DNA of 64,000 nt from Acanthococcus lagerstroemiae (Eukaryota > Arthropoda > Insecta > Hemiptera > Eriococcidae), in assembly GCA_031841125.1 (NCBI GenBank), contig CM063107.1, positions 46,575,497 to 46,639,496 on the forward strand, read 5' to 3'. The notes under the pieces are model-generated. The model ran no database searches and had not been told where the DNA came from. It worked only from the letters and a program-made list of their open reading frames with translations. The translations under genes were made by a program, and so were the position numbers. Below, one piece after another: positions 1 through 10,336 of the stretch (its first letter is position 1; each line of letters starts with the position of its first letter).

Positions 1-3000
1 TGAGTTTGATGAAGTCGTCGTAACAGTGGAGGAAGCATTACTTCGACAAGAAGAGGATTCACGTAGAGAATCATACAGTAATATTACCGCAGAACTACAA
101 GATACTGATTCTGTGGCGGTAAGAGTATTATTAATGTTTCTTTGTCTGCGCCAGTGACTTACAGATTTAAATGAAATTTGAAACTAATACTCTACTGCGT
201 TACATGTCAGGAAGAAGAAGAACATCCTCATTTTCTTCTTCCAGATGATGAAGAAGATGAGCTTGATGAAGATGATGAAGAAGATGCCGTTGCAAATGTG
301 GAAATGTGCGGAGGAAGAGAACCTATGTCAGTAGAGGAACTGAAAACGAAACTGGCATTGTGGTTATCGCTGTCACGTGTTACTGTCAAAAACAGTAGGT
401 CCCTATTGGAACTTCTGAGGCAAGCAGATCCACACAGTATGTTTTCTCAGCTACCAAGGGATCCACGGTCATTATTACAGAGAAGCGGCAGTAATGAGGA
501 TGAGGTTCCAGTACCAAAGACCATGGAACTAGGAGAATTCGTGTATCTAGGTATGATAACAATAAGTGATATCATATTTGAAAGCCAGATGGAATGAAAT
601 TTGTTGAAATTTAATTCCATTTTAAAAAAGTTAGTTTCTACTCGCTTGCAGTACTTGAAGGACTTTCTCTCTCTAGTTTCACTTATTATTAGTTATCACG
701 CAAGAATTTAGAGTATTTCTTTGCCAAAAATATTCGACTTCTGCAACAAATAAATTCATTTTTCATTCAAATTAAAGGACTGTATACTACAAATTTAAAA
801 TAATTCAAATTCCCGAGAACATGATGATGTGATTTTTGAAGTATTTTTGACGTTTAATTCAATGCTCTTGTGTTCATTTCTCTTGAATGGATCGCGTTTT
901 TCAAAAGTTTGTATAAGAATGTAGAAAACAGTACCAAAAGAAAGTGTCGCATCGCATATGGATGAAGAGCGCGGTAATTCCATGAAAAATGATCAAAAAT
1001 GAAGCTCAAAGTTTCCTTAACATTTTAAAACGATATACATACAGTGATTCTCGAAGAAGTAATCAATCATTTTATGTAACATGTGTTCTCATATCGAATA
1101 TTATATGTATTGATACATGAAGCATGTGTTCTCCAAGAAGATAATAGATCACATCATTCAGAATCATATCGTTTTGAAATGTTGATACAACATTCAAGAA
1201 AACTTCGAACTTTATTTTTGTGTTTTTCATGCCATTACTGCCTTTTGCTCATGCTATCCAACACCTTGTTTGCGTTTTGCATTCAAATACTAAATTGAAA
1301 GAATAGAGACGCAGTCATATGAGTAGCTGTCAGGTTTCTTATCTCATATGTCTGTATACACTTATGCAGCATAACACCAGCTATTCAATTCAACTTGTAA
1401 AATGATTTGTAATGCCACTCGTTTTGCGTACCCGAACGTTGTCTTTTATTTTCAGTTTTTGTTTTAAAATGTGATTCTAATAATGATCCGTCAAGTGACA
1501 ACTCATCTGATGACTGAGGTCTGGACCTTCTGCGTCTTGTAATTGAATTTTAAAAAGCGGTTGAAAATTCATCCTGAAATTTTAGGTTACATCTTAGATT
1601 TGAGTGCGTCTTGTTTTCGATAGCATGCGGTAATAATCATTATTTGTTACCGAAGTATTCCCGTTATTTTCTTTCAGGTGTTAAGCGCACTCTCCTGTTG
1701 GATCAGTCCTTATTCGACAAGGAAAGCAGCCAAATCCAATTAACGTTCCATGTCGATGGATTGCCTCTTTTTAATACTAGTCCAATGAAATTCTGGCCTA
1801 TTTTGGGAAGCATTGGAACGGGGCCAGTCTTTCTCATTGCACTGTATAGAGGTCTAAAAGATCCACAATGCCCGCACGGATTTTTAAAAGATTTCATAGA
1901 CGAAATTTTACCCTACTTGCATCATGGAATCGAGTTACACAGCCGCCATTATGCTTTCAAGCTCCACTGTTTGCTGGCCGATGCCCCTGCGAGGGCATTT
2001 GTATTAGGTATGAAATATCATACTGGATACTACAGCTGCAGCAAATGCAAAATCAAAGGCATTAGGTCTGAAGGACGCACATGCTTTCCCATGATCGACA
2101 ATCTTGAAAAAAGGTACGACTTAATCTACAGAATTATTTTGATCATTAAAAATTGTATCATTTTCGATTTTGTATCTTTTATTTCATTTATATTTGTTCT
2201 CAGGTTAGCGTCAAATTTCTATGTCGATACCGACCAAGAATGGAAAGACAACACCGCTTGCCCTCTGGCTCGTATACCGTTAGAGCATTTTGATTTTGTC
2301 GAAAGAGTTGTACTAGATTCAATGCATCTAATTTACATAGGTGAGCTTAAAATACTTTTTGTTCAAAAATGTATCGTTTCATTTTGGAATTTGTACATTT
2401 TTTTGAACCTTCGATATTTCTCATTTTTGTTTCACATTTCTTTTTAAATCTTGTTTCTGAATCTTCTGTATTTTGAAATGCTGCCTGCAAACTCACTTTC
2501 AGCCCTATGAAAATTACCAACATTACATTGTTTACGTTTTTTTTCTCTTAAAATTGTCACTAACACACCTAAAAATGCGCGCTGAAGGTTCTCTCAAAGA
2601 TACTTTGCCGATCACTCCCGCAAGTGGTTATTTTTTCTCTTTGTCTCCGTCTATCTGTCTCTCTCCCTCTCTCATTACTTATGATTGATTCAGTGCCCGA
2701 GAATTTTATGAAAAAAACAACACTCGTATTTACAAAGTTTTTAATGTGAATTTAGTCATGTTTCATTTGTGTAAATTATTGGATATTGCAGGAGTTTTCA
2801 ACCGACTCATTGAAACGTGGCTTGGAAACACGGCAGGGTACAGACGTCTGATTTCAGCTACCAGTGTGGCTTTAATAGACGAGAGGATGGGCAGGTTGTA
2901 CGAATTCTACCCTTGTGAATTCCAGCGGTCTCCAAGAGCGTTATCAATGTTATCCAAGTGGAGAGCTCACGAATACCGACAATTTTTGTTATATATTGTG

Positions 3001-3975
3001 TATTCTGTTATGCATGACATTCTTTCTGAGGAACATCTGTCACACGTTCTCCTGCTTCAGGTGAGGTTCACTCTTTGCTAGCGCATCAACTCAAATGTTT
3101 TGTACATATAAAATTCATTATAAAATTGCACTCATTTTTCAGATGTATTGTCGTCTGCTTACAACTGTAAAAGGTGACAGAGAAATCATTGATTTTTGCA
3201 TAAAATTAGCGGAGTTGTTCATTGTGACTTCATGCGAATTATTCGGCGATAAGTGGGCTGTGTATAATGTGCACGGTCTTCTTCATCTCCCAGAAGATGT
3301 TTTCAAGTTTCTGGGTATGGAAGCAATAAGTTGCTTCAGATTTGAGAGCTTCTTATATTTCATCAAAAGACTTGTACGAAGTGGACGTCACCCACTGAAA
3401 CAAGCAATTAATCGGTATGTTCAGTGGAAATTCACATTTTTCACATGACAAATTTTGCATGTTTTTCACCTCTTGGATATTGCATGTTTTCTAGGTGGCT
3501 GGAATATTTATTCGCGCGCGAGGCTCTGAGAAAATTTGGTGATGAAAATGGCACCCAGGAAAGAAATTTCGCAATGGAAACTAGTCATCCTCTTATCTTG
3601 CCTGAGTATCCTGAATATAATAAGTACAAGCGATTAACTTGCCGGAATTTTGTATTGAAAAGTACTCGGAAAGGCGACAGTTGCTGTTTGCTAGAAGATA
3701 AGCATTTCATCGAAGTACATTTCTTTGCCCGGGCAAAGACAACAGGACAATTGTTTATCGTGGGCTATGAATATCGAAATTCAGAGCCACTGTATCATAA
3801 TATTGAGTGCAGCTCGCTGGTTGGCCTATCCAGACTCAGTCGGCTGGGTAGTGAAATGAAATTCTACTCTATCGATGAAGCGAATAAAAATAATATAATA
3901 AAGAAAGTGTACCGCCTGCCATTGTTTGGAACCAAGGACTTCGTTGGTGCTACACTTCTGCATAGTTTGTATTAA
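1..3975 (+). CDS. tnp2-like (CACTA/EnSpm-type) DDE transposase, spliced, 5' end outside window
   Basis: Seven exons join in one open frame: 1-118 (partial, codons from base 2), 211-550, 1678-2113, 2214-region exon starting at 2204 and ending 2340, 2792-3060, 3143-3414 and 3495-3975. All introns are GT/AG, and the phases (0,1,2,1,0,2) match at every junction, giving 683 residues before the stop. Numbering from the first codon here, an acidic linker (about residues 40-65) is followed by the tnp2-like core. Candidate catalytic residues are D179 (HVDGLPLF), D254 (ADAPAR), the D-x2-H motif D336-H339 (LDSMHL) and E404 (WRAHEYRQF), with a C-x2-C pair at 273/276. After that come the YNVHGLLHL and FRFESF blocks usual in animal relatives. 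The family catalyses cut-and-paste transposition in the nucleus. No internal stop or frameshift is visible, which is unusual for an old copy. It could be a live element or a domesticated gene. The family call is from motif memory. Confidence 0.82.
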
Positions 3976-4455
3976 CATTTTTAATTGTTTGGTGGGCTGA
4001 CTAAAATTAAGGAGGGAAGTTTCCAAGAAATTCATCACCTGTTTATTTCCGTCGCATTTACGGTGTAGCCCTGCCTTCCCCGTCGCTCTGTACTGCACGC
4101 ATATTTTTATCTCGAGCAGAATAACAATCATTTAAGAATAGACTAAAGGCGGCCGTCCGGCAACTCCCCGATCATGTGTGCGAGAAAAAAACAAAATAAT
4201 AGAATACGATGTAAACAAGTCCACTCATACTAACACATACACACGCGCAGAGTATTATTAGTTATCAGTGCAATTCGTGTGATCAGGTTAACACACCACT
4301 ACATACACACAGCAACCCCAATTTACATTTCACTTCGCTTCACCGGTCAAACCACCTCCTCTATTCGATTTGTTTACTTTGTATCCTGCCACATGTGGAC
4401 GAACTATAACAGTGATGTCGTTGTACCATGCGTGTCCTATTTGATGACTAATGAG
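3976..4455. other. Intergenic spacer between the transposase and DUF4806-type genes
   Basis: No convincing coding sequence. A canonical AATAAA is not obvious just after the transposase stop. The sequence is less repetitive than most of the window and contains arthropod Inr-like TCAGT strings (near 4265 and 4456). It probably holds the 3' UTR of the upstream gene and the promoter of the downstream one. That is inference from position. Confidence 0.4.
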
Positions 4456-5157
4456 TATCAGTTGATTTAAGGCAGTTAATCGAAATAGTGTATATTGTTG
4501 TTTTCAAGAAGTTGTTTCATTACTATAAGGTATGTATTATTTGATTACTTTGACTAGCGGACGACACTATGCGCTATGACGGCTCGTCATTCGTTATTGC
4601 ACACTACACTAGAAAGATGTCGCATGTAATCTTGATCAGCTGGGGCAACATTTTTTGTGAAAAACATTTTTGAACGTGAAAGCCAAGGAATTCAGTGGTT
4701 CACAGAATGAGATAATCGTAGGAGGATCAATGGTGGTTACAGGGGAGGGTTTTGGAGGTCCGGACCCCCTCCGAAATATCTAAATCTATCCGTAGTGATC
4801 TAGAGCTGTTATGTTTTGTCTATAACATTTTTCATTCGGACCCTCCCGGAAATTATTTTCTGTATACGCCCATGAGGAGGATTAATTCAGCATGCGCGAA
4901 GATATGTAGATTACGTTTGAAAATGATGCCGTAGTGGTTAAAACGTGTACCCCGTTTTTAAGATATCCAGCCTTAATGGTGCATGTATCTAATGATTGAG
5001 CTCCAATTGTCAGTCTTTTTCATTTGTATCATTGACAAAAATTTGCATCATTCTTGGTTATAATGCAGCCTACTTTATCTAAGAGCTTTCAACTTGAGGA
5101 TTCCATATAATTTATTGGAAAAGTTTTACATATTTCTACTTCCTGTTTTTCAGCGCG
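4456..5157 (+). promoter_or_regulatory. Probable promoter, 5' UTR exon and first intron of the DUF4806-type gene
   Basis: A strong donor (AAG then GTATGT, exon end 4529) and a strong acceptor (pyrimidine tract then CAG at 5151-5153) flank an intron ending four bases before the ATG at 5158. The untranslated first exon would therefore end at 4529. A TCAGTT string at 4456 resembles the arthropod initiator and is one possible start site. The intron contains a short mirror-like stretch (GGTCCGGACC near 4757) and otherwise nothing recognisable. Confidence 0.35.
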
Positions 5158-7988
5158 ATGAGCGACGACGATAATATGAGCGATTACGAAGACTTCCTCC
5201 TTGTGGAGGAAACATTTGGCCGCGTTATTTCTCCAGTCATTTACAAAAAATGGCTGATACCAGGGGAGAACGCGTATTGGCATCCGGGGTCGCGGTCGGA
5301 CTACACGCACATGAATACCGTTGAAGCGAAAATCGAAAAAAACGCGGAAACAGAGACAATCAAGGACAGTAAAGGAAGGCTAATGTATCCTTGGAGGAAG
5401 GTGCAATATAACGAAATCCTCGTACAAGGCAGTGAGTGTTGAATAACGATATAATTCTGATGTTATTATTTCCCACATCTGCTTGGAAGCTTGAAATCAA
5501 ATTGATATTCATTTGCATTTAATTCACTTATTTTATTGGAAACTATTACAGACGATTCGAGGCACCTTAATATCCAGCGGAAAGTGTACAGTGAGTCCGA
5601 GGAGAGCGATCGTGGCCCTAGGACGACGAAGACAAATGTTTCAAGGGATACGCCTTCTTCCTCACGTGTGACCTCCCAAGAGTTGAAAGCCAGTATTTCT
5701 GGTAAGATCTGATTTCTGTATGAAACATCAAAATGAAGACAGTGATTTCATGATGTACTACATGTTACAATAGGATTCCTTTCACGATCAAAAGATCTTC
5801 CTCTAAAAAGAAAAGTGACTGCTGCGATGAAAACAAAACCAACTGCGCAGAGGGAAAGTGTCAAGAAAATTGTGGTCGAAACTGTCGAATCAGAAACACA
5901 GGACGCCGTAGTTGTAAAACCAGTATTTCCAGAATCGGAAGCAGCTTCAGAAGAAAGACTCTTTGTCCATACGGCGCCATCAGCGTCTTCTTTACCACAA
6001 TCGACTATGGCTGAACTTCTCAATACTCAAGGTAATGACTATTTCTGTTTTCTAAATTTAGGGTCAGGGATCTGGTGTCTGTGCTCCTCAGACATCCTCT
6101 GTGAATGGGAATCGAGGACGATGGAATAACTGAAAAATTGAGTCCATTTGGAAAGTTTTGTCCTTCAGTATTATGTTCTGTGTGAATGCACTTCTCTATT
6201 CTTTTTTCAAGTTTTAGGGTGTCTTTCCCGATTGTTTTATCATAGTTTTTGTCGATGTACTTTTTCAGATGCTAAGACGTGTCAGTGTTGTGAAAAGCTG
6301 CTGAAAGATATGGGTATGAACATCTCCTGTACTTTCTGACTCGACATAAAAGATAATTTACACGCTTGTTTTATGATGCTGATGATGGTGATTATTATTA
6401 TTATATTTTAATTACAGAAATTATTAAAAAACGAACAGAGGTCCTTCCAATTGTCAATCGAACAATTGCAGAACTTGTATCACAAGTTGCTATGTTAAGC
6501 CAGAGGACGGATGTTTTAAGTAGAGCTCCATCAAGTAGCGCAGATGAATGCAGTGAAGTTATAGCACTTCTACGTATACAGACTGAATCAGCTTTCGATT
6601 TGTTTCAAGAGAGGTTGAAAACGAGTCCAGAATTTCGCCACGAATTCGTAAGAATATTTATTACGTTAATTTAAAGCCTGAAATGTAACTGGTAAGGATA
6701 AGGAATGTCGAAAATTATTTGGTAGAATACCTCCAGTATATCGAATGTTTTAGACTAATTGATAACCGTAGGGGCTCGTGAATGCTCTGCACAATATTCA
6801 AACGTTTCACGAATATTTCACGCGTAGCTTAATATAAGTGAACAGGTCGGAGGGGGGGGGGGGGGGTCGTCTGTTGAACCTATTAAAAAATTACACTAAT
6901 TATCAGTTTATCATCCATATGGTAGTATACAGTGCCTCACTTTACGGATATTTCACGCGTAGTTTAATGGTGAATTAACGTTGGTCATGTCACCACCCGG
7001 CCTCTAGAATAATAGGAAAGTGTTTGAGAGAGGAATTCTAGGATACTAGCTAGTATTTAACAAAACGAGTGCAAACATAAGAGAAAACCCGGGAAAGGAG
7101 GGTAAACATAACCTCTCTTTCAAGTGTCCGCTTCAACTCTGAGCTCCAGTGAATAACTGTTTCGATAATTACATAGTATTCCTTATTTTCTGACAGAATA
7201 CATACATGCGGAGAATTATGACCCTGAACCGTGGATGTCAGAACGAAAACATCAAAGTTCAAAGATTATGTCGAGCCATCTTCAACGAAAATATCACGAA
7301 GTTCGGAAATTGGAGTGGGGTAAAAAAAATGATCGTAGAGGGGAAGATACAGAAAGTACCATGTCGCGCGTTCAAGGATGAGGAAATATTTAAAATGATA
7401 ATAGGTACGTATATAATTTTCATTAAACCTTGTTCAGAGTTATAAGATGTGTGCATAGACGCCGACTTGGCATTCCCTCCTATGAAAACTTTCGGGGGGC
7501 AAGGCCCCCGGTGTTTTCAACTCAAACATGGAAAAAGTACAACAAATTTTATCATTGGTTTTTGAATTTAACAAAAAAGAGTAAACGAATAAGAATAAAA
7601 TCGACAATACCGAAATATGAGATGCGTCTCAATAAAATAATCAAAGAAAAAATCGCTCTTCGATTAATCCCGCCCTCCCCCCAGTATTTTCCATAAGTCG
7701 GCGCCTGTAGATGTGTGTTTGAAGATTATGGAGCAAAATTAAAGAATGTGCTCCTTGTTAATTGTAGATTATGTAGGTAGTGAACACGCCGTCCACGAGT
7801 GGATTCGAAATACAAACAGCACACGGATACGGTATCATCAGACTCCAAGTAAAACGCTAAAAACATCCGTTCACAACAAATCACGGTCGTCGTCAGCGAA
7901 AAAAGGTCCGAGTAGGGCAGATACGCCTTCAGAACATAGCGCTCCGATTGCAGGGGCAACTAGGCAGTTGGATTTTCAAGAATTTTAA
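5158..7988 (+). CDS. DUF4806-type protein, 461 aa, seven coding exons, companion of the transposase
   Basis: Exons 5158-5431, 5552-5701, 5774-6031, 6269-6313, 6418-6647, 7197-7404 and 7768-7988 sum to 1386 nt, exactly 462 codons with the stop. Every intron is GT/AG and every phase fits. The acidic N-terminus leads into a block with W and PG..AYWHPG and a YPWRKVQYNEIL segment. This matches the N-terminal pattern I associate with DUF4806 proteins of insects and cnidarians. A Ser/Thr-rich linker follows, then a short Cys cluster (TCQCCEKLL), a helical stretch and the DUF4806-like region (ESAFDLFQERL to KFGNWSGVKKMI). The tail is basic and Ser-rich, with possible nuclear signals. It starts 1.2 kb after the transposase stop, on the same strand. 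Biochemical function is unknown. A DNA-binding or transposition-accessory role, like the second protein of plant CACTA elements, is inference. The gene is intact in spite of a MITE in its sixth coding intron. Confidence 0.75.
6813..6980. repeat. Direct duplication in intron 5 of the DUF4806-type gene, with a G15 tract
   Basis: The phrase ATATTTCACGCGTAG occurs near 6815 and again near 6950, each followed by a (C/T)TTAAT stretch. Between them is an uninterrupted run of 15 G at 6852-6866. It is probably part of a small decayed element in the intron. Confidence 0.45.
7455..7708. mobile_element. MITE in coding intron 6 of the DUF4806-type gene
   Basis: The ends are inverted: AGACGCCGACTT on the left and AAGTCGGCGCCT on the right (11 of 12 complementary). 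Flanks AGATGTGTGC (7445-7454) and AGATGTGTGT (7709-7718) match at 9 of 10 positions, a likely target duplication of 9-10 bp as in Mutator-like elements. It carries no coding potential and sits wholly inside the intron, so the reading frame survives. Confidence 0.6.
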
Positions 7989-8046
7989 TGAAACAGTCAT
8001 GGTGTATTACACATGAAGGATGGTAAGTGACAGAGGCGAAACGACT

Positions 8047-8260
8047 TTCAGTTTGGGGGGTGTGGAGAAGAAAAATTGTTGACACATTTTTTGAAAACTA
8101 AAAGTTCGCCCACAAATTTTTTTTAATTCAAAAATTTGCCGATTTCTTAATCAAAATATTTCATAATTGAAAAAAATAAACAAACAAACGTTATTAGAAA
8201 ATGGAAAATTCAAATGAACAGTTTTAAAAATTTGCCAATTGCCAAATTATTGGGGTGCAA
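8047..8260 (+). repeat. Dispersed repeat, copy 1 (direct copy at 8945-9126)
   Basis: This stretch and 8945-9126 share an ordered set of blocks: TTCAGTTTGGGG, TTTTGAAAACTAAAA, CCGATTT then TAATCAAAATATTT, AATAAACAAACAAAC, and AATTCAAATGAACAGTTT, ending in a G-rich phrase. They are diverged copies in the same orientation. No protein is encoded. Confidence 0.65.
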
Positions 8261-8944
8261 ATGCAGATTGGAACCTTATCCCCAAGCACTCACATTTGCG
8301 CACATGAGCATACCTCAGTTTGGGAGGGTAAGCTAGAAGGATGTTAGGAACATACAACTTCCTTTACACATTAAGGTGGTCGTTATTTTCTTTTGGTGAT
8401 CTTTTTTCCTGAATTTCCTCTGATTCATCTCCTAAGTTAGTTCCAATAAAATCCAAAAAAAAAACAACAAAAAAACCTACAGAGTCTCAGGTCGATCAGA
8501 TATGGGGAATTCGTGCCACGAGCTCTTTACGTTATTATAGGGAAAACACAGAGTTTTGACTTGTTCCAAACTAAATTTCCCTCCTGTATTCACCAGGACC
8601 AAATCCCGTAAATTGAACAATAGAACTTTTGCTATTGGATTCAGCTTATGACATTGGAAAACAAGTATTTTGCTTTCAATTTTCAGATTTCAATAAAATG
8701 ATCAACCTTTTCAAATTTCAGGCTCTAGGTCAAACAGAGAATCTAGTAAAAACAGAATACTCATTAAAATTCAAAATTCAACGTTTGCTACCGACTTTCA
8801 AATTTTTGGAATGTCTTCTACATTTCAATTTTGTATCAACTTTTCAGATAATGTTCTATATTCAGCTTGAAACCTTCGGTTTTTGACTGACTAGTCTCTC
8901 GACAGGAATCTAGGGTACTCCATTTTCAGAAACGAAATTTAACT
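8261..8944. other. Spacer between the direct copies, no gene seen
   Basis: AT-rich sequence with short A-tracts and a low-complexity open frame around 8629-8886 that I do not regard as coding (Phe/Leu-rich, no family resemblance). Confidence 0.4.
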
Positions 8945-9126
8945 TTCAGTTTGGGGTGATGTTGAAGAAAACTTGGCCGAAAAATATTTTTGAAAACTAA
9001 AAATTAACCGATTTTCTAATCAAAATATTTTTTAATTGAAAAAGCAATAAATAAACAAACAAACATTCATAAAAATTCAAATGAACAGTTTCAAAATATG
9101 CCGACCGCCGAATTATGGGGGGGTTC
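8945..9126 (+). repeat. Dispersed repeat, copy 2
   Basis: Diverged direct copy of 8047-8260, sharing the same ordered blocks and ending in a run of seven G. Confidence 0.65.
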
Positions 9127-10145
9127 AATCTCCACACCCTCTACAGTTTTGCCCCTGGTAAGTGAGTGTTTACATGACGAGTAAGAAGTTTGCGGAGCGA
9201 GCTGAAGGCGAGTGAAGCAATTGTCTTACTAGTCTTGTAAACGCTCACTTATGATTCTTGATTCGTAAGATATTTTATACTACAAATATTTCAAAAGTAT
9301 GTGGATTATCATCGTGTTTTTTTTTGTTGTTTTTTTTAAGAAGAAGAAGAACATTCATGAAAGTACAGTGATTCTAGAAATGCTAAAAGCTCTCATATTT
9401 CAAATGCTGAATTTGAATTATCAATGTTTATTTTTCAAGATGTGTTCGCTGTTCTCTTCGCCCCTTTCCTTTCAAATAATTTTGGAATTGATTACCCTGC
9501 GTAATCATCTGGGCGTCTAGCATCAAGGTATACAGTATAGGCATGAAAACCTGCACTAGAGAGCGCTACAAAATCACCTGCGGAGGGGGAAACTGAAAGG
9601 GTGATCATGGATACTACTTTTAAATGAAAATACTGCTATCCTTAGGAAAGCAAAAAACGGCCGAAAATTATTCCACCCAATGATCACTTTTTTCAATATG
9701 CAAAGCTACAAACTTTGCGAACATCCAAGTTTTAGTGCCTATGTACATTTATAGAAATACAAGCTAAATTTTTCGACAGAAGAGAACATCTGCGAGTAGT
9801 CTGTCGTTCTCGTTTTTACATTTATTTGTCGCCGCCGTATATTGTGAATTAACTCGTTTTCATCTTCACATTTCTTTATTTGTCGCATTCCAAATTGACC
9901 CAATTCCCCCCCCCCTTTTAATTCGTTATCTTAGCATGTATCTACTGTAAACTTGCTAATTTTTTTTCTAGCGATTAGAGGGGCCAAAATTAATCTATTT
10001 GGTTTTTGTATTCCCTGTTTGGGGAAACCCACGTCCATCCTTTACTATTGCTTTTTTGTATATTGAAATTTATTCGCGTACTTATTTCAAAGTGTTTTTG
10101 TATAACCTTTTCTTGTTTATTACCCTAGTATACCTACCATATATG
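9127..10145. other. Non-coding AT-rich spacer
   Basis: No gene recognised. It contains a purine-rich AAGAAGAAG stretch near 9340 and a C10 run near 9907. Open frames here are short and of biased composition. Confidence 0.4.
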
Positions 10146-10336
10146 TGTATCACTTTGTTACTATTTCAATGTGATTTTTCAGTTCCTTATCTGTTACTAT
10201 TTCGATGTGATTTTTCAATTCCTTGTCTCTGTGTTTTTTTTTTTACATTTGATATAATTTTTCTGTTCCTATGTGATTTTTATAATTTTGATGTGATTTT
10301 TCTGTTCCTATGTGATTTTTATTATTTTGATGTATT
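10146..10336 (+). repeat. Degenerate tandem repeat built on ATGTGATTTTT
   Basis: The phrase GATGTGATTTTTC(A/T)GTTCC and shorter forms (ATGTGATTTTTAT) recur about every 20-40 bp. The repeat makes a spurious Phe-rich open frame (9999-10361). Confidence 0.7.

Noticed and set aside
178..210. Use of the TTG at 178 as a start for the second transposase exon
   Set aside because: The stretch up to a CAG at 208-210 is better explained as intron and acceptor, and exon 1-118 joins in phase 0.
1..8100. Terminal CACTA/G inverted repeats bounding the two-gene unit
   Set aside because: The left end lies outside the window and no matching right end could be identified by eye after 7988, so the full element cannot be delimited.
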